Shown: positions 7,992 to 19,514, counted from the first letter of the stretch. The stretch: DNA of 41,619 nucleotides from Gammaproteobacteria bacterium (GCA_016936855.1 JAFGXA010000053.1:1-41619), one strand, 5' to 3'. A program made the numbers and translations. Notes: generated by a model from the sequence alone, not told the origin.

Positions 7992-10900
7992 ATGAATCAG
8001 TCACTTTTAGATAGTTTCAAAAGCCTTATTAATAAAAATTCTGGTGATGAATTTGACATTATTAAGGCAGGGCTAGCTTCTCCTGAGAAGATTAGATCTT
8101 GGTCATATGGTGAGATAAAAAAACCAGAAACCATTAATTATCGTACTTTTAAGCCCGAGCGCGAAGGACTATTTTGCGCTAAAATTTTTGGTCCGATTAA
8201 AGATTATGAGTGCTTGTGTGGTAAGTATAAGCGATTGAAGCATCGTGGGGTGGTGTGTGAAAAGTGTGGTGTTGAGGTCACTCTATCCAAAGTGCGTAGA
8301 GAGCGCATGGGTCACATTGAGTTGGCGTGTCCTGTTGCTCACATATGGTTTCTAAAATCTTTGCCGTCTCGTATAGGCGTCATGTTAGACATGACTTTGC
8401 GTGAAATTGAGAGGGTGCTTTATTTTGAAGCATTTATTGTGGTTGATCCAGGAATGACTCCTTTACAAAAGGGGCAATTATTGTCGGATGAAGCCTATTT
8501 GGATGCTGTAGAAGAGTATGGTAATGATTTTATAGCCATGATGGGTGCTGAGGCCATACAGAAGTTGCTGCAGGAAATTGATCTTGATGAAGAAGTTGAA
8601 GAAATAAGATCAGAGCTTCCCAATATAGGTTCAGAGACTAAGTATAAGAAATTGGCTAAACGCCTTAAAGTGCTTGAAGCATTTAAAGGTTCTGGTAATC
8701 GTCCTGAGTGGATGATTATGACAGTTTTGCCGGTGTTGCCGCCAGATTTGCGTCCCTTGGTTCCTCTCGATGGAGGAAGATTTGCGACATCTGATTTAAA
8801 TGATCTATATCGCAGAGTTATTAATCGTAATAATCGTTTGAGTCGTTTATTAGATTTAGGCGCTCCAGAAATTATTGTTCGCAACGAAAAACGTATGTTG
8901 CAAGAGGCGGTCGATGCCTTATTGGATAACGGTAGAAGGGGGCGCGCCATAACAGGTACCAATAAGCGACCACTGAAATCTTTGTCTGATATGATTAAAG
9001 GTAAGCAAGGTCGATTCCGTCAAAATTTACTTGGTAAGCGTGTCGACTATTCTGGTCGTTCGGTTATTGTGGTTGGCCCCAGCTTAAAGCTTCATCAATG
9101 TGGTTTGCCTAAAAAGATGGCGTTGGAACTATTTAAGCCGTTTATATTCGGACGTTTGCAGTATCAAGGGTTAGCTACCACTATTAAAGCCGCCAAGAAG
9201 ATGGTAGAAATGGAGGTTCCAGAAGTTTGGGATGTTTTGGAAGACGTTATTCGCGAACATCCGGTTTTACTAAACCGCGCCCCAACTTTGCACCGCTTGG
9301 GAATTCAGGCCTTTGAGCCGGTTTTGGTTGAAGGTAAGGCTATTCAACTGCATCCCTTGGTGTGTACTGCTTATAATGCTGACTTTGATGGTGACCAAAT
9401 GGCGGTTCACGTGCCATTGACATTGGAGGCGCAACTTGAGGCTCGTGCCTTAATGATGGCGTCTAATAACATTTTATCTCCTGCCAATGGAGAGCCCGTT
9501 ATTGTTCCAACTCAAGATGTTGTGTTAGGGCTATATTACTTGACGAGAGAACGTATTAATTCCAAGGGTGAGGGAGCTATCTTTGCTGACATAGCGGAAG
9601 TGACGCGTGCTTATGGTAGTGAAGAAATAGCTTTACAGGCGAAGATAAAAGTTCGTATTGAAGAGAATGGCGAAAGAAAAATTGTTGATACTACTGTCGG
9701 TCGCGCTATCTTATGGGAGATAGTACCTAAAGGTTTACCATTTGAGCTAATAAATAAGGCGATGAAGAAAAAAGCTGTTTCCGAATTGCTGAGTATTTGT
9801 TACAGAGAGCTTGGAACTAAGAGTACGGTTATCTTTGCTGATCAATTGATGTATATGGGTTACCGTTATGCAACTAAGGCTGGTGTCTCAATTTGTGTTG
9901 ATGATCTGACTATTCCAGAAGAGAAGGAAAAGATTATTGGTAAAGCTGAGGCTCAGGTCTTGGATATCGAAAAACAATTCGCGTCTGGCTTGGTAACGCA
10001 AGGAGAAAGATACAATAAAGTTATCGATATTTGGTCGCACACTAACGAAGAAGTGGCCAAGGCTATGATGAAAAAGCTGTCTATAGAGAAGGTTAAAACT
10101 GCTGATGGTAAGAGCATCGAGCAAGATTCATTTAACTCTGTATATATGATGGCGGATTCAGGTGCTAGGGGGTCTGCTGCACAAATGAGGCAGTTGGCCG
10201 GTATGCGTGGTCTTATGGCGCGTCCTGATGGTTCGATTATGGAAACGCCTATTACGGCTAACTTCCGCGAAGGTTTGAATGTTTTACAATACTTTATTTC
10301 TACACATGGTGCGCGTAAAGGTCTTGCCGATACGGCTTTGAAGACTGCCAACTCAGGTTATTTGACTCGTCGTTTGGTGGATGTTTCTCAGGATGTCGTA
10401 GTTGTTGATCATGATTGTGGTACTGACAAGTCAGTTATTGTTACGCCGATTATTGAGGGAGGGGACGTAGTTGAGCCATTGCATGATAGAGTATTGGGTC
10501 GTGTTACAGCGGAAGATGTTGTTGACGTTGTTTCCGGAGAGGTTGTAGTTAAGGCTAATACACTTTTAGATGAGGACTTGGTAGAGAAGATAGAGCAGCA
10601 CGGTATTGATGAAATTAAAGTGCGTTCTCCTGTTACATGTGAAAGTCGTCATGGTATTTGCGCCATGTGTTATGGTCGTGATTTGGCCAGAGGGCATTTA
10701 GTAAATGTAGGGGAAGCTGTTGGTATTATGGCTGCCCAATCCATCGGTGAGCCAGGGACGCAGCTTACTATGCGTACTTTCCATATTGGTGGTGCAGCAT
10801 CAAGTGAGGCCGCTATTAGCAACGTTCAAACTAAAACGGCGGGTCAGGTTAAATTTAAAAACATAAAAACCGTCAAACATAGTAGTGGTAATTTGGTGGC

Positions 10901-12179
10901 AGTATCTAGATCTGGTGAGATCGCTATTACTGATGCCAAGGGTCGTGAGCGTGAGCATTATAAAATTCCATACGGAGCTAGTTTGTCAGTTACCGATTCT
11001 AGCAAAGTAAAAGCTTCACAATTAGTGGCAGAGTGGGATCCGCATACACATCCAATTGTCACAGAGGTTGCTGGTTTCGTACAATTTATTGATATGGAAG
11101 ATGGTATAACCATGCGACGCAATGTGGACGAAATAACTGGCCTAAGTACAATTGTTGTTATGGCTGCTGCATCATCACGTGTTGGCGCAAAGAAAGAGTT
11201 AAGGCCCATGATTCGTCTGGTTGACAAGAACGGAAAAGATTTGTTCTTGTCTGGAACCAATGTGCCAGCGAACTACTTTTTGCCGGCTGGGGCTGTTTTA
11301 AATATTGAAAATGGTGCCGCAGTTGGGGTTGGTGATATCTTGGCGCGTATTCCGCAGGAGGTTGGTAAGACTCGAGATATTACAGGTGGTTTGCCGAGGG
11401 TTGCGGACTTATTCGAAGCTAGAAAGGCAAAAGAACCAGCAATTTTGGCTGAGATATCCGGTATTGTTAGCTTTGGTAAAGAGACTAGAGGTAAGCGTCG
11501 TCTCATCATATTAGGTGAGAACGATGAAAAGGTTGAGATTTTGATACCTAAATGGCGGCATATAGTGGTATTTGAAGGTGAGCATATCGAGGTTGGTGAG
11601 GTAATTTCTGATGGTGCGTCCGATCCACATAATATTTTGCGTTTGAAAGGTATCAACGAATTGACGAACTATATTGTTAACGAAATTCAAGAAGTTTATA
11701 GGTTGCAGGGCGTTAAAATTAACGATAAGCATATTGAGGTAGTTTTGAGGCAGATGCTGCGCAAAGCTGAAATTGTAGAGCCGGGCGATAGTCGGTTTGT
11801 TAGAGGCGAAGTAGTAAATCGGGTAGATGTTTTAGATGCAAATGCTGAACTTGTCGCAGAGGATAAAATTCCGGCAACTTACATGCCTGTTTTATTAGGT
11901 ATTACAAAAGCATCGTTAGGAACAGAGTCATTTATTTCAGCGGCTTCGTTCCAAGAAACTACAAGAGTTTTAACAGAGGCAGCTGTTTCTGGCAAAGAAG
12001 ATAGCTTGCGTGGTTTAAAAGAGAATATTATGGTTGGTAGGTTGATTCCTTCTGGTACAGGATATTCATACCATTCTCATCGTCACCAAGAAGATGCCGT
12101 GGATGACGAGAAGGCGCGCATAATCGAAGCTGATGCTGCTGAGCAAGCTCTGGCCGCTGCTTTGCAAGAAGAGGTTTAG
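7992..12179 (+). CDS. rpoC: DNA-directed RNA polymerase subunit beta'
   Basis: The beta' subunit carries the catalytic magnesium site. The product has 1395 residues (E. coli 1407). It shows the N-terminal zinc ribbon cysteines C74, C76, C89 and C92, then the [12 protein letters not shown] loop with catalytic Asp 464, 466 and 468, the bridge-helix and trigger-loop region ending [20 protein letters not shown], and the second zinc site [11 protein letters not shown]. No intein or frameshift is seen. It is translated directly after rpoB with a 2-bp gap, so equal synthesis of beta and beta' is expected. A long leaderless interval to rpsL (206 bp) follows. Confidence 0.98.
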   Translation: MNQSLLDSFKSLINKNSGDEFDIIKAGLASPEKIRSWSYGEIKKPETINYRTFKPEREGLFCAKIFGPIKDYECLCGKYKRLKHRGVVCEKCGVEVTLSKVRRERMGHIELACPVAHIWFLKSLPSRIGVMLDMTLREIERVLYFEAFIVVDPGMTPLQKGQLLSDEAYLDAVEEYGNDFIAMMGAEAIQKLLQEIDLDEEVEEIRSELPNIGSETKYKKLAKRLKVLEAFKGSGNRPEWMIMTVLPVLPPDLRPLVPLDGGRFATSDLNDLYRRVINRNNRLSRLLDLGAPEIIVRNEKRMLQEAVDALLDNGRRGRAITGTNKRPLKSLSDMIKGKQGRFRQNLLGKRVDYSGRSVIVVGPSLKLHQCGLPKKMALELFKPFIFGRLQYQGLATTIKAAKKMVEMEVPEVWDVLEDVIREHPVLLNRAPTLHRLGIQAFEPVLVEGKAIQLHPLVCTAYNADFDGDQMAVHVPLTLEAQLEARALMMASNNILSPANGEPVIVPTQDVVLGLYYLTRERINSKGEGAIFADIAEVTRAYGSEEIALQAKIKVRIEENGERKIVDTTVGRAILWEIVPKGLPFELINKAMKKKAVSELLSICYRELGTKSTVIFADQLMYMGYRYATKAGVSICVDDLTIPEEKEKIIGKAEAQVLDIEKQFASGLVTQGERYNKVIDIWSHTNEEVAKAMMKKLSIEKVKTADGKSIEQDSFNSVYMMADSGARGSAAQMRQLAGMRGLMARPDGSIMETPITANFREGLNVLQYFISTHGARKGLADTALKTANSGYLTRRLVDVSQDVVVVDHDCGTDKSVIVTPIIEGGDVVEPLHDRVLGRVTAEDVVDVVSGEVVVKANTLLDEDLVEKIEQHGIDEIKVRSPVTCESRHGICAMCYGRDLARGHLVNVGEAVGIMAAQSIGEPGTQLTMRTFHIGGAASSEAAISNVQTKTAGQVKFKNIKTVKHSSGNLVAVSRSGEIAITDAKGREREHYKIPYGASLSVTDSSKVKASQLVAEWDPHTHPIVTEVAGFVQFIDMEDGITMRRNVDEITGLSTIVVMAAASSRVGAKKELRPMIRLVDKNGKDLFLSGTNVPANYFLPAGAVLNIENGAAVGVGDILARIPQEVGKTRDITGGLPRVADLFEARKAKEPAILAEISGIVSFGKETRGKRRLIILGENDEKVEILIPKWRHIVVFEGEHIEVGEVISDGASDPHNILRLKGINELTNYIVNEIQEVYRLQGVKINDKHIEVVLRQMLRKAEIVEPGDSRFVRGEVVNRVDVLDANAELVAEDKIPATYMPVLLGITKASLGTESFISAASFQETTRVLTEAAVSGKEDSLRGLKENIMVGRLIPSGTGYSYHSHRHQEDAVDDEKARIIEADAAEQALAAALQEEV

Positions 12180-12204
12180 GATTTAAGCGTTAGAATTGAT
12201 TGGT

Positions 12205-12249
12205 GCCACGTCAACGAAGTCACCCGGTTAATCCGGGTGATGACGGTGC
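12205..12249 (+). terminator. structured hairpin downstream of rpoC, without a T tract
   Basis: The core is TCACCCGG (12220-12227) paired with CCGGGTGA (12233-12240) over a TTAAT loop. Outside it CGTCA (12209-12213) pairs with TGACG (12241-12245), with ACGAAG left as a one-sided bulge. There is no T run after it, so it does not qualify as a standard intrinsic terminator. It may be a partial terminator, an RNA 3'-end stabiliser or a processing site closing the rpoBC message ahead of the str promoter. Confidence 0.45.
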
Positions 12250-12297
12250 TATTTGTAAATTATAGAGCTATTAAGAATTGAAAGACAACTAAATCCC

Positions 12298-12326
12298 TTG
12301 ACTAGACGGGACTTGATCTATAAAAT
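12298..12326 (+). promoter_or_regulatory. str operon promoter (upstream of rpsL)
   Basis: TTGACT (12298-12303) and TAAAAT (12321-12326) are separated by exactly 17 bp and followed by a GC-rich CGCGCATCC stretch. This is the same layout as the promoter at 93-121. It would start transcription around 12333, about 50 nt before the rpsL ATG. The GC-rich discriminator suggests growth-rate or stringent control (inference). Confidence 0.7.
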
Positions 12327-12385
12327 CGCGCATCCTGCTGTTAAAACATAATAAATTGAATATATTAAAAAGGTGATAACAAGAT

Positions 12386-12760
12386 ATGGCAACTACTAAT
12401 CAATTAGTGCGCAAGCCGCGCAAGCGTAAGGTAGAGAAAACTAACGTTCCAGCGCTAAAGGCCTGCCCTCAGAAACGTGGTGTATGTACGCGTGTTTATA
12501 CTACTACCCCTAAAAAGCCTAACTCTGCTTTACGTAAGGTGGCCAGGGTTAGATTAACTAATGGCTTTGAGGTTACTTCGTATATCCCCGGTGAGGGCCA
12601 CAATTTACAGGAACACTCAGTAATTCTGATTCGTGGAGGAAGGGTAAAGGACCTTCCAGGTGTTCGTTATCATACTGTTCGTGGTAGTTTGGATGCTTCC
12701 GGTGTGCAAAATCGCAAACAAAGTCGCTCTAAGTATGGCGCGAAGAAAGCAAAATCATAA
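12386..12760 (+). CDS. rpsL: 30S ribosomal protein S12
   Basis: S12 sits at the decoding centre and monitors codon-anticodon pairing. The 124-residue length equals E. coli. The streptomycin-region motif [13 protein letters not shown] (K43/K44 counting Met) and the second site [13 protein letters not shown] (K88, D89) are wild type, so no ribosomal streptomycin resistance is indicated. D89 is the residue methylthiolated by RimO in many bacteria. The ATG is preceded by AGGTG (12371-12375). It is the first gene of the str operon. Confidence 0.97.
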   Translation: MATTNQLVRKPRKRKVEKTNVPALKACPQKRGVCTRVYTTTPKKPNSALRKVARVRLTNGFEVTSYIPGEGHNLQEHSVILIRGGRVKDLPGVRYHTVRGSLDASGVQNRKQSRSKYGAKKAKS

Positions 12761-12780
12761 ACATTTAAAGGTTAGTAATT

Positions 12781-13311
12781 ATGTCTAGAAGAAAAGCCGC
12801 CCCTAAAAGAAAAATATTGCCAGATCCTCTTTTTAAGAGTGAGTTATTGGCCAAGTTTGTTAATGTTGTTATGCTGGATGGCAAGAAAGCCATTGCAGAA
12901 AAAATTGTTTATCATGCTCTTGATAAAGTTGTACAACAAAAACGTGATAAAGATGCTACCGACATTAAAGCTGATGATAATATTTTCACCAGCGAAGGCT
13001 TGCGTAAATTAGCTCTAGAACTATTTGATAAGGTATTAGATGAATTGAGGCCTGCAGTTGAGGTTAGGTCAAGACGAGTAGGTGGTGCGACTTATCAAGT
13101 TCCAGTTGAAGTGCCGATGGCGCGAGGTATTGCCTTAGCAATGCGCTGGTTGGTTGAAGCAGCAAGTAAAAGAAATGAAAAGACTATGTCATTGCGTTTA
13201 GCCAATGAAATGCTAGATGTGTTAGTAGGTCGTGGTGGCGCAATGAAGAAACGCGAAACGGTTCACAGTATGGCTAAAGCTAATCAGGCTTTCGCACACT
13301 TTAGATGGTAA
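12781..13311 (+). CDS. rpsG: 30S ribosomal protein S7, with an internal insertion
   Basis: S7 nucleates assembly of the 30S head and contacts E-site tRNA; in E. coli it also represses the str operon. The product is 176 residues instead of the usual 155-157. The ends align well (RRK...[45 protein letters not shown]). The extra roughly 20 residues fall at about 52-75 ([20 protein letters not shown]), between the first helices. AAAGG (12767-12771) precedes the ATG. fusA starts 7 bp after the stop. The insertion is probably lineage-specific, because longer S7 proteins are known in Legionella and Coxiella relatives. Confidence 0.96.
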   Translation: MSRRKAAPKRKILPDPLFKSELLAKFVNVVMLDGKKAIAEKIVYHALDKVVQQKRDKDATDIKADDNIFTSEGLRKLALELFDKVLDELRPAVEVRSRRVGGATYQVPVEVPMARGIALAMRWLVEAASKRNEKTMSLRLANEMLDVLVGRGGAMKKRETVHSMAKANQAFAHFRW

Positions 13312-13318
13312 TAGATAT

Positions 13319-15415
13319 ATGGCTCGTACAACCCCAATTAATAGATACCGTAATATAGGTATTATGGCGCACATTGATGCTGGTAAAACCACCACCACTG
13401 AACGCATACTCTTTTATACTGGTGTTTCTCATAAGATAGGTGAGGTGCATGATGGTGCTGCTACCATGGATTGGATGGACCAAGAAAAGGAGCGTGGTAT
13501 AACCATTACTTCAGCTGCAACGACCTGTTACTGGCAGGGTATGGACCAGCAATTTCCTAATAGATATCGTATCAATATAATCGATACTCCGGGGCACGTG
13601 GATTTTACCATTGAGGTTGAGCGTTCTTTGCGCGTCTTAGATAGTGCTGTTGCTGTGTTTTGTGCGGTTGGTGGCGTGGAACCACAATCTGAAACAGTTT
13701 GGCGTCAGGCTGATAAGTATGCTGTTCCTAGAATGGCATTTGTTAATAAGATGGATCGTGCTGGTGCCAATTTTTTGCGCGTGGTTGACCAAGTTAAAAA
13801 TCGTTTTTCTGCAAATCCAGTTCCTATGCAATTGGCAATTGGCGCAGAAGATAATTTTGCTGGTGTAGTGGATTTGGTTTTAATGAAGGCCATTTATTGG
13901 AATGAAGAAGATCGTGGCATGACTTATGATGCCAAAGATATCCCAGAGGATATGCAAGCTGAATGTGCTGAGTGGCACGAATATATGGTCGAAGCTGCAG
14001 CTGAAAGTTCTGATGCTCTGATGGAAAAATATTTAGAAACAGGTGAGCTTTCTGTAGAAGAAATTAGAGAGGGTATAAGAGCGCGGACTATCAAGAATGA
14101 AATTGTACCGATGTTCTGCGGTAGTGCATTTAAGAATAAGGGTGTACAGGCTTTGTTGGATGCTGTTATCTACTATTTGCCGGCTCCTAACGAAGTGGTC
14201 GACATTAAAGGTACTACTGAGACCGGGGAAGAGGTGACCCGTCCATCTAAGGATGATGCACCATTTGCTGCATTGGCATTTAAGATTGCTACTGATCCAT
14301 TTGTTGGTAACCTAACCTTCTTCAGAGTTTACTCAGGAGTATTGAATTCGGGTGACGCTGTTTATAATCCAGTGAAGGATAAGAAAGAGCGTATTGGTCG
14401 TATTTTGCAAATGCACTCTAATTCTCGTCAAGAGATCAAACAGGTGCGTGCAGGAGATATTGCCGCTGCAGTTGGTTTAAAGAATGTTACCACGGGTGAC
14501 ACTTTGTGTGATATTAATAATAGAGTAACTCTAGAGAGGATGGAATTTCCAGAGCCTGTAATTTCAGTTGCAGTTGAGCCTAAGACTAAGGCTGATCAGG
14601 AGAAAATGGGTGTTGCTTTGGGTAAGTTAGCGCAAGAAGATCCTTCATTTAGAGTTCATACTGATGAAGAATCTGGCCAGACCATTATTTCTGGCATGGG
14701 CGAGTTGCATCTTGAAATCATTGTTGATCGCATGCTAAGGGAGTTTAGTGTTGAGGCCAATGTTGGTAAGCCGCAGGTCGCTTATCGCGAAACCGTAAGA
14801 TCACCTATCGAACAAGAAGGTAAGTTTATTAGGCAGTCTGGTGGTCGCGGTCAGTTTGGTCACGTATGGATTAAGATTGAGCCACAAGAACGTGGTGCTG
14901 GTTACGAATTTGAAAATAAAATTGTTGGTGGCGTTATTCCAAAAGAATATATTCCTGCAGTTGATAAGGGTATAAAAGAGCAAATGGAGAACGGTGTGAT
15001 CGCTGGTTACCCGGTCGTTGACGTAAAAGTTACTTTGTATGATGGCTCTTATCACGAAGTTGATTCTAGTGAAATGGCATTTAAAATCGCTGGCTCACAG
15101 GCCTTCAAGGCTGGTGCTCTTAATGCTAGCCCTGTTCTGTTGGAGCCGATCATGAAGGTTGAGGCGGTGACGCCTGAAGAATATATGGGCGATGTTGTTG
15201 GAGACTTGAACCGTAGGCGCGGCATGATTCAAGCTATGGACGAAGGTCCTGCTGGTAAGATTATTCGTGCTGAAGTGCCTCTTGCAGAGATGTTTGGGTA
15301 TGCCACTGACTTGCGCTCAATGTCACAGGGGCGCGCTACTTACACTATGGAATTTATAAAATATAGTGAAGCGCCTAATAATATTGCCGAAGAAGTTATT
15401 AAAAGCAAGAAATAA
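13319..15415 (+). CDS. fusA: elongation factor G
   Basis: EF-G is the GTPase that drives tRNA-mRNA translocation and, with RRF, ribosome recycling. The 698-residue length is standard (E. coli 704). GTPase motifs are complete: AHIDAGKT at 17-24, the switch II segment DTPGHVDF near 89 and NKMD near 143. The domain IV tip region with [12 protein letters not shown] follows, and the C-terminal [15 protein letters not shown] is intact. The ATG lacks a strong Shine-Dalgarno and lies 7 bp after rpsG, so translational coupling to S7 is likely. A 135-bp gap with a strong hairpin separates it from tuf. Confidence 0.97.
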   Translation: MARTTPINRYRNIGIMAHIDAGKTTTTERILFYTGVSHKIGEVHDGAATMDWMDQEKERGITITSAATTCYWQGMDQQFPNRYRINIIDTPGHVDFTIEVERSLRVLDSAVAVFCAVGGVEPQSETVWRQADKYAVPRMAFVNKMDRAGANFLRVVDQVKNRFSANPVPMQLAIGAEDNFAGVVDLVLMKAIYWNEEDRGMTYDAKDIPEDMQAECAEWHEYMVEAAAESSDALMEKYLETGELSVEEIREGIRARTIKNEIVPMFCGSAFKNKGVQALLDAVIYYLPAPNEVVDIKGTTETGEEVTRPSKDDAPFAALAFKIATDPFVGNLTFFRVYSGVLNSGDAVYNPVKDKKERIGRILQMHSNSRQEIKQVRAGDIAAAVGLKNVTTGDTLCDINNRVTLERMEFPEPVISVAVEPKTKADQEKMGVALGKLAQEDPSFRVHTDEESGQTIISGMGELHLEIIVDRMLREFSVEANVGKPQVAYRETVRSPIEQEGKFIRQSGGRGQFGHVWIKIEPQERGAGYEFENKIVGGVIPKEYIPAVDKGIKEQMENGVIAGYPVVDVKVTLYDGSYHEVDSSEMAFKIAGSQAFKAGALNASPVLLEPIMKVEAVTPEEYMGDVVGDLNRRRGMIQAMDEGPAGKIIRAEVPLAEMFGYATDLRSMSQGRATYTMEFIKYSEAPNNIAEEVIKSKK

Positions 15416-15480
15416 TGCTTGACCGCAAGGTTAACTGTTTGTAATCTATCGGGTCCTTGGAAAAGGGTGAATAATGTTAG

Positions 15481-15538
15481 CGTTATTCCCGGGAAAACGG
15501 ATGTAGGGTTTTCGCGGGAATGACGTTGAGTTTTTTTT
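15481..15538 (+). terminator. inverted repeat plus T8 immediately upstream of tuf (attenuator-like)
   Basis: CGTTATTCCCGGGAAAAC (15481-15498) pairs with GTTTTCGCGGGAATGACG (15508-15525) over a 9-nt loop, giving 18 positions with one mismatch and one G-T wobble. After TTGAG comes a run of eight T (15531-15538). This resembles an intrinsic terminator, yet it ends only 12 bp before the tuf ATG and its T run abuts the tuf Shine-Dalgarno GAGG (15539-15542). It could lower read-through from fusA to tuf. The ATTCCC...GGGAAT ends also recall dispersed palindromic elements common in proteobacterial genomes. Confidence 0.6.
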
Positions 15539-15550
15539 GAGGTAAAAAAA

Positions 15551-16741
15551 ATGGGAAAAGAAAAATTTGAAAGAACGAAGCCACATATTAATGTGGGAAC
15601 TATTGGTCACGTTGACCATGGTAAAACTACTCTTACCGCAGCTATCACAACCGTTTTAGCGTCCAAGAGTGGCGGTGCGGCTAAAAGTTTTGCTGAAATT
15701 GACAATGCTCCAGAAGAAAGAGAGCGTGGTATTACCATTGCGACTTCTCATGTTGAGTACGAAACCAATAATCGTCACTATGCGCACGTTGACTGTCCAG
15801 GACACGCAGACTATGTGAAGAACATGATCACTGGTGCCGCTCAGATGGATGGTGCTATTTTGGTGGTAAGCGCTGCAGATGGCCCAATGCCTCAGACTCG
15901 TGAACATATTTTGTTAGCTCGTCAGGTTGGCGTGCCTAACATTGTTGTGTTTTTGAACAAGGTTGATATGGTTGATGATCCTGAGTTATTGGAATTAGTA
16001 GAAATGGAAGTTCGTGACTTGTTGAGTCAATATGAATTTCCTGGAGATGAAATTCCAATTATTCACGGTTCTGCTTTGAAAGCTCTTGAGGGAGATGCTG
16101 GTGAGATTGGCGCTGGTGCTATTGAAAAATTGGCAGAGGCTATGGATTCTTACTTTCCGCAGCCAGAGCGTCCAGTAGACAAACCATTCTTAATGCCTAT
16201 CGAAGACGTATTCTCTATTTCTGGTCGTGGTACGGTTGTTACCGGTAGAGTAGAGCGTGGTATCATCAAGGTTGGTGAGGAAATCGAAATTGTTGGTATG
16301 AAAGCTACCACCAAGACCACCTGTACTGGTGTGGAGATGTTCCGCAAATTACTTGATGAAGGTCGTGCAGGAGATAACGTTGGTGTTCTTTTAAGAGGCA
16401 CAAAACGTGACGAAGTAGAGCGTGGTCAAGTGTTGGCTAAGCCAGGCAGTATTACTCCTCATACTAAGTTCGAAGCTGAAGTTTATGTGTTGTCAAAAGA
16501 AGAAGGTGGTAGACACACTCCTTTCTTTAAAGGTTATCGTCCGCAGTTCTACTTCAGAACTACTGACGTAACAGGTAGTGTAGAGTTGCCAGCTGATGTT
16601 GAAATGGTAATGCCAGGAGACAACATTAAGATGGTTGTAACGTTGATCGTTCCAATTGCTATGGAAGAAGGTTTGCGTTTTGCTATCCGTGAAGGTGGTA
16701 GAACTGTTGGAGCTGGTGTTGTAGCTAAAATTATTGAGTAA
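15551..16741 (+). CDS. tuf: elongation factor Tu
   Basis: EF-Tu delivers aminoacyl-tRNA to the ribosome as a GTP complex. The 396-residue protein has GHVDHGKT (19-26), DCPGHADY (from about 81), NKVDM and the SAL motif of the G domain (1 to about 200), followed by the two beta-barrel domains that bind tRNA, ending GVVAKIIE. The Shine-Dalgarno GAGG (15539-15542) is 8 bp before the ATG. It closes the str operon, downstream of an attenuator-like hairpin. No second tuf is present at the tRNA cluster at 297-559 where many gammaproteobacteria keep one. Confidence 0.98.
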   Translation: MGKEKFERTKPHINVGTIGHVDHGKTTLTAAITTVLASKSGGAAKSFAEIDNAPEERERGITIATSHVEYETNNRHYAHVDCPGHADYVKNMITGAAQMDGAILVVSAADGPMPQTREHILLARQVGVPNIVVFLNKVDMVDDPELLELVEMEVRDLLSQYEFPGDEIPIIHGSALKALEGDAGEIGAGAIEKLAEAMDSYFPQPERPVDKPFLMPIEDVFSISGRGTVVTGRVERGIIKVGEEIEIVGMKATTKTTCTGVEMFRKLLDEGRAGDNVGVLLRGTKRDEVERGQVLAKPGSITPHTKFEAEVYVLSKEEGGRHTPFFKGYRPQFYFRTTDVTGSVELPADVEMVMPGDNIKMVVTLIVPIAMEEGLRFAIREGGRTVGAGVVAKIIE

Positions 16742-16757
16742 TTATCCAAGCTAAATT

Positions 16758-16779
16758 AGGGCGGCCGTAGAGCCGCCCT
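16758..16779 (+). terminator. short GC-rich hairpin between tuf and rpsJ
   Basis: AGGGCGGC (16758-16765) pairs perfectly with GCCGCCCT (16772-16779) over a CGTAGA loop. Only TTTAG follows, so termination would be partial. It lies between the str and S10 operons, and no clear promoter was found between it and rpsJ (25 bp). It probably tunes read-through from tuf into the S10 genes. Confidence 0.6.
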
Positions 16780-16803
16780 TTAGTGTGAATACGAGAGAAT
16801 ATA

Positions 16804-17133
16804 ATGTTAAGTGTGGAAAATAATCAGAGAATTCGCATTCGATTAAAGGCTTTTGATTATCGCCTGATCGATAAGGCGACCGGTGAAATTGTTGATACTG
16901 CTAAGCGTACTGGAGCGCATGTGCATGGTCCTATTCCATTGCCAACTAAAAAAGAGCGCTTTACTGTTCTAATTTCTCCGCACGTTAATAAAGATGCTCG
17001 TGATCAGTATGAGATTCGTACTCATAAGCGGTTGTTGGATATTGTTAGGCCAACGGAAAAAACAGTTGATGCATTGATGCGTCTGGAGTTGCCTGCTGGT
17101 GTGGACGTAGAGATTAGTGTTGATAGGGGTTAA
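16804..17133 (+). CDS. rpsJ: 30S ribosomal protein S10
   Basis: S10 is part of the 30S head and, as NusE, works with NusB and NusG in transcription antitermination and coupling. The product is 109 residues, about six longer than E. coli at the N-terminus (MLSVEN before [15 protein letters not shown]). The conserved [18 protein letters not shown] segment is intact. GAGAG lies ahead of the ATG. This is the first gene of the S10 operon, only 62 bp after tuf, and rplC follows after 2 bp. I see no equivalent of the long E. coli S10 leader used for L4 control. Confidence 0.96.
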   Translation: MLSVENNQRIRIRLKAFDYRLIDKATGEIVDTAKRTGAHVHGPIPLPTKKERFTVLISPHVNKDARDQYEIRTHKRLLDIVRPTEKTVDALMRLELPAGVDVEISVDRG

Positions 17134-17135
17134 TT

Positions 17136-17783
17136 ATGACTATCGGTTTAGTTGGTCAAAAATGTGGTATGACAAGAATATTTGCTGATGATGGTTCGTC
17201 CATCCCGGTAACTATTGTTAGTGTTGTGCCAAATAGGATAGTACAGGTTAAGACTGTAGAAAATGACGGTTATGAATCTGTTAAGGTCGCTGCAGGAAAG
17301 GTTCGTGCTAACAAGGTTAATAAACCAACTGCCGGCATCTATGCAAAGGCGAATGTTGATGCTGGTGCTAAGTTTTTGGAGTTTAGAGCTGAAGGCGCAG
17401 ATATAGCTGATTTGCAAGTTGGTTCTGAGTTGAGTGTTGGTCGTTTTGCGGATGTTAAATTTGTTGATGTAACAAGCGATAGCAAAGGTAAGGGTTTTGC
17501 CGGTGTTATTAAGCGGCACAATTTTAGAACTCAAGATGCTACCCATGGTAATTCTTTGTCTCATAGGGCTCCAGGTTCTATAGGTCAATGTCAGGATCCT
17601 GGTAGAGTATTTAAAGGTAAGAAGATGGCTGGACAACTCGGTAATGTTAGGTGTACCGTGCAAAATCAACAGTTAGTAAGAATTGATGAAGAAAAGAACC
17701 TGTTATTTATAAAGGGCACTATTCCTGGTGCTGCTAACGGTTATGTTGTTGTTAAGCCGGCTGTGAAGAAGAGAGGTAGTTGA
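17136..17783 (+). CDS. rplC: 50S ribosomal protein L3
   Basis: L3 is an early assembly protein whose extension reaches the peptidyl transferase centre. The 215-residue product (E. coli 209) has the typical N-terminus [13 protein letters not shown]. The family core [13 protein letters not shown] is at about 117-129, followed by [31 protein letters not shown] with its conserved glutamine, the site of PrmB methylation in E. coli. AGGGG (17125-17129) precedes the ATG. Its stop overlaps or abuts the rplD start. Confidence 0.97.
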   Translation: MTIGLVGQKCGMTRIFADDGSSIPVTIVSVVPNRIVQVKTVENDGYESVKVAAGKVRANKVNKPTAGIYAKANVDAGAKFLEFRAEGADIADLQVGSELSVGRFADVKFVDVTSDSKGKGFAGVIKRHNFRTQDATHGNSLSHRAPGSIGQCQDPGRVFKGKKMAGQLGNVRCTVQNQQLVRIDEEKNLLFIKGTIPGAANGYVVVKPAVKKRGS

Positions 17784-17785
17784 TG

Positions 17786-18376
17786 ATGGAGCTGCTTACA
17801 GATATTAAATTAAGCGATAAAGTTTTTCGTGCTGATTTCAACGAAGCACTTGTTCATCAGTTGGTCACCACATATAGAGCTAAAGCTCGCGCTGGTTCTA
17901 AAGCACAAAAAACTAGGTCGGAAGTTAGCGGAGGTGGTAGCAAGCCTTGGCGTCAAAAAGGAACTGGTAGGGCTCGCTCTGGTACATCTAGTAGCCCTTT
18001 GTGGCGTGGTGGTGGGGTAACATTTGCAGCAAAACCCCGAGATTACAGCAAGAAACTTAATAAGAAAATGTATCGTGCAGCTATGCGTAGTATTTTTTCA
18101 GAACTTTTGCGTCAGGAAAGACTGCTGATAGTTGATGCAATTGAGTTGCAATCTAATAAGACGAAAGATCTTTTAAAAGAGCTAGAAAAGATTAACTTAA
18201 ATAATGTTCTTATTGTAACTAGTAAGCTTGATGATAATTTATATCTCGCATCTCGCAACCTCTATAGTGTTGGAGTGTGTGATGTTTTAGGTATAGAGCC
18301 TTTGAGTTTATTGGGATTCGATAAGGTTTTGGTAACAAAAGAGTCGTTGTCGCAGATAGAAGAGAGGTATGCATAA
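17786..18376 (+). CDS. rplD: 50S ribosomal protein L4
   Basis: L4 lines the peptide exit tunnel; in E. coli it also represses the S10 operon. Two tandem ATGs follow the rplC stop (17783 and 17786). The second is chosen because the protein then starts MELL like homologues (196 residues; E. coli 201), with GAGG at 17773-17776. The tunnel loop [14 protein letters not shown] is conserved at about 53-66. Using 17783 would give one extra Met and a one-base overlap with the rplC stop. The downstream gene rplW begins on the base after the stop. Confidence 0.96.
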   Translation: MELLTDIKLSDKVFRADFNEALVHQLVTTYRAKARAGSKAQKTRSEVSGGGSKPWRQKGTGRARSGTSSSPLWRGGGVTFAAKPRDYSKKLNKKMYRAAMRSIFSELLRQERLLIVDAIELQSNKTKDLLKELEKINLNNVLIVTSKLDDNLYLASRNLYSVGVCDVLGIEPLSLLGFDKVLVTKESLSQIEERYA

Positions 18377-18673
18377 ATGAGTAAAGAAAACCTATACAAA
18401 GTTTTGTTAGCTCCGCATGTCTCAGAAAAAGTGAGTAGGGTTGAGGCTATGGGGCAGTACGTATTTAAGGTAGTACCTTATGCTACAAAACCCATGATTC
18501 GCAGTGCTGTTCAAATGGCGTTTGGTGTTAAAGTGATGGATGTGCGTGTTTGTCAAGTCAAGGGTAAGTCCAAGCGTTTTGGACGTATAGAAGGTAAACG
18601 TAAAGGCTGGAAGAAGGCTTATGTAACCTTACAAGAAGGACAGCGCATAGATTTAACTGCAGAGGCAAATTAA
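18377..18673 (+). CDS. rplW: 50S ribosomal protein L23
   Basis: L23 sits at the tunnel exit and docks trigger factor and SRP. The 98-residue product (E. coli 100) shows [14 protein letters not shown] near residues 10-23 and the typical [17 protein letters not shown] loop. AGAGG (18363-18367) lies in the rplD end, and the ATG directly abuts the rplD stop codon. Confidence 0.96.
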   Translation: MSKENLYKVLLAPHVSEKVSRVEAMGQYVFKVVPYATKPMIRSAVQMAFGVKVMDVRVCQVKGKSKRFGRIEGKRKGWKKAYVTLQEGQRIDLTAEAN

Positions 18674-18686
18674 GAGAGTAAAAGAT

Positions 18687-19514
18687 ATGGCTATTCATAA
18701 GACTAAACCAACATCACCAGGCAGAAGAGGCTTAACTAAGGTTGTAAATCGTGAATTACACAATGGCGCTCCGCATGCTGGTTTGGTAGAGAAACTTAAG
18801 AAGACTGGTGGCAGAAACAATGTTGGTAGGATTACTACTCGTCATAAGGGTGGCGGTCATAAGCGTTTATATAGAGTTATTGATTTTAAACGCAATAAAG
18901 ACGGAGTGCCTGCTGTAGTCGAAAGGTTAGAGTACGATCCAAATCGTAGCGCTAATATTGCTATGCTGTTATACAAGGATGGCGAAAGACGTTATATAAT
19001 AGCTCCCAAGAAGGTAGCAATTGGCGATGAAATTTCATCTGGTATAGATGCGCCGATTAAGTTGGGTAATTGTTTGCCATTAGCGAACATTCCCGTCGGT
19101 AGTTCAGTGCATTGTGTAGAGCTAAAGCCAGGTAAAGGCGCTCAGTTGGCACGTAGCGCTGGTTGTTCAGTGCAGCTCGTTGCTAGAGAGGCTGGATACG
19201 CAACTCTTAAGTTACGATCTGGAGAGATGCGTAAAGTGGAGGAATCTTGTCGTGCCAGTATTGGTGAAGTCTCTAATACAGAGCATAACTTGCGTTCTTT
19301 AGGTAAAGCTGGCGCAGCTCGTTGGCGTGGTCGTAGGCCGACGGTGCGAGGAGTAGCGATGAACCCAGTTGACCATCCGCACGGTGGTGGTGAAGGCCGT
19401 ACTTCAGGTGGTCGTCACCCTGTGAGTTATAGTGGAGTACCAACCAAAGGGTATCGTACTCGTAAGAATAAACGTACGGACATTTATATTGTCCGCGATC
19501 GTAGAAAGAAGTGA
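18687..19514 (+). CDS. rplB: 50S ribosomal protein L2
   Basis: L2 is needed for subunit association and peptidyl transferase activity. The 275-residue length is standard (E. coli 273). Visible landmarks are the N-terminal [10 protein letters not shown] region, [18 protein letters not shown], and the C-terminal [19 protein letters not shown] with the conserved histidine close to the catalytic centre. The gene lies 13 bp after rplW with an AGAGAG ribosome binding site. Confidence 0.97.
   Translation: MAIHKTKPTSPGRRGLTKVVNRELHNGAPHAGLVEKLKKTGGRNNVGRITTRHKGGGHKRLYRVIDFKRNKDGVPAVVERLEYDPNRSANIAMLLYKDGERRYIIAPKKVAIGDEISSGIDAPIKLGNCLPLANIPVGSSVHCVELKPGKGAQLARSAGCSVQLVAREAGYATLKLRSGEMRKVEESCRASIGEVSNTEHNLRSLGKAGAARWRGRRPTVRGVAMNPVDHPHGGGEGRTSGGRHPVSYSGVPTKGYRTRKNKRTDIYIVRDRRKK

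Noticed and set aside
8495-8962. 155-codon antisense open frame inside rpoC
   Set aside because: It lies wholly opposite a highly conserved part of rpoC and its translation shows no recognisable family; a shadow of the real gene.
3895-12179. Intein or large insertion in rpoB/rpoC
   Set aside because: Lengths (1364 and 1395) are close to E. coli and conserved motifs run in the usual order; no splicing motifs were seen.
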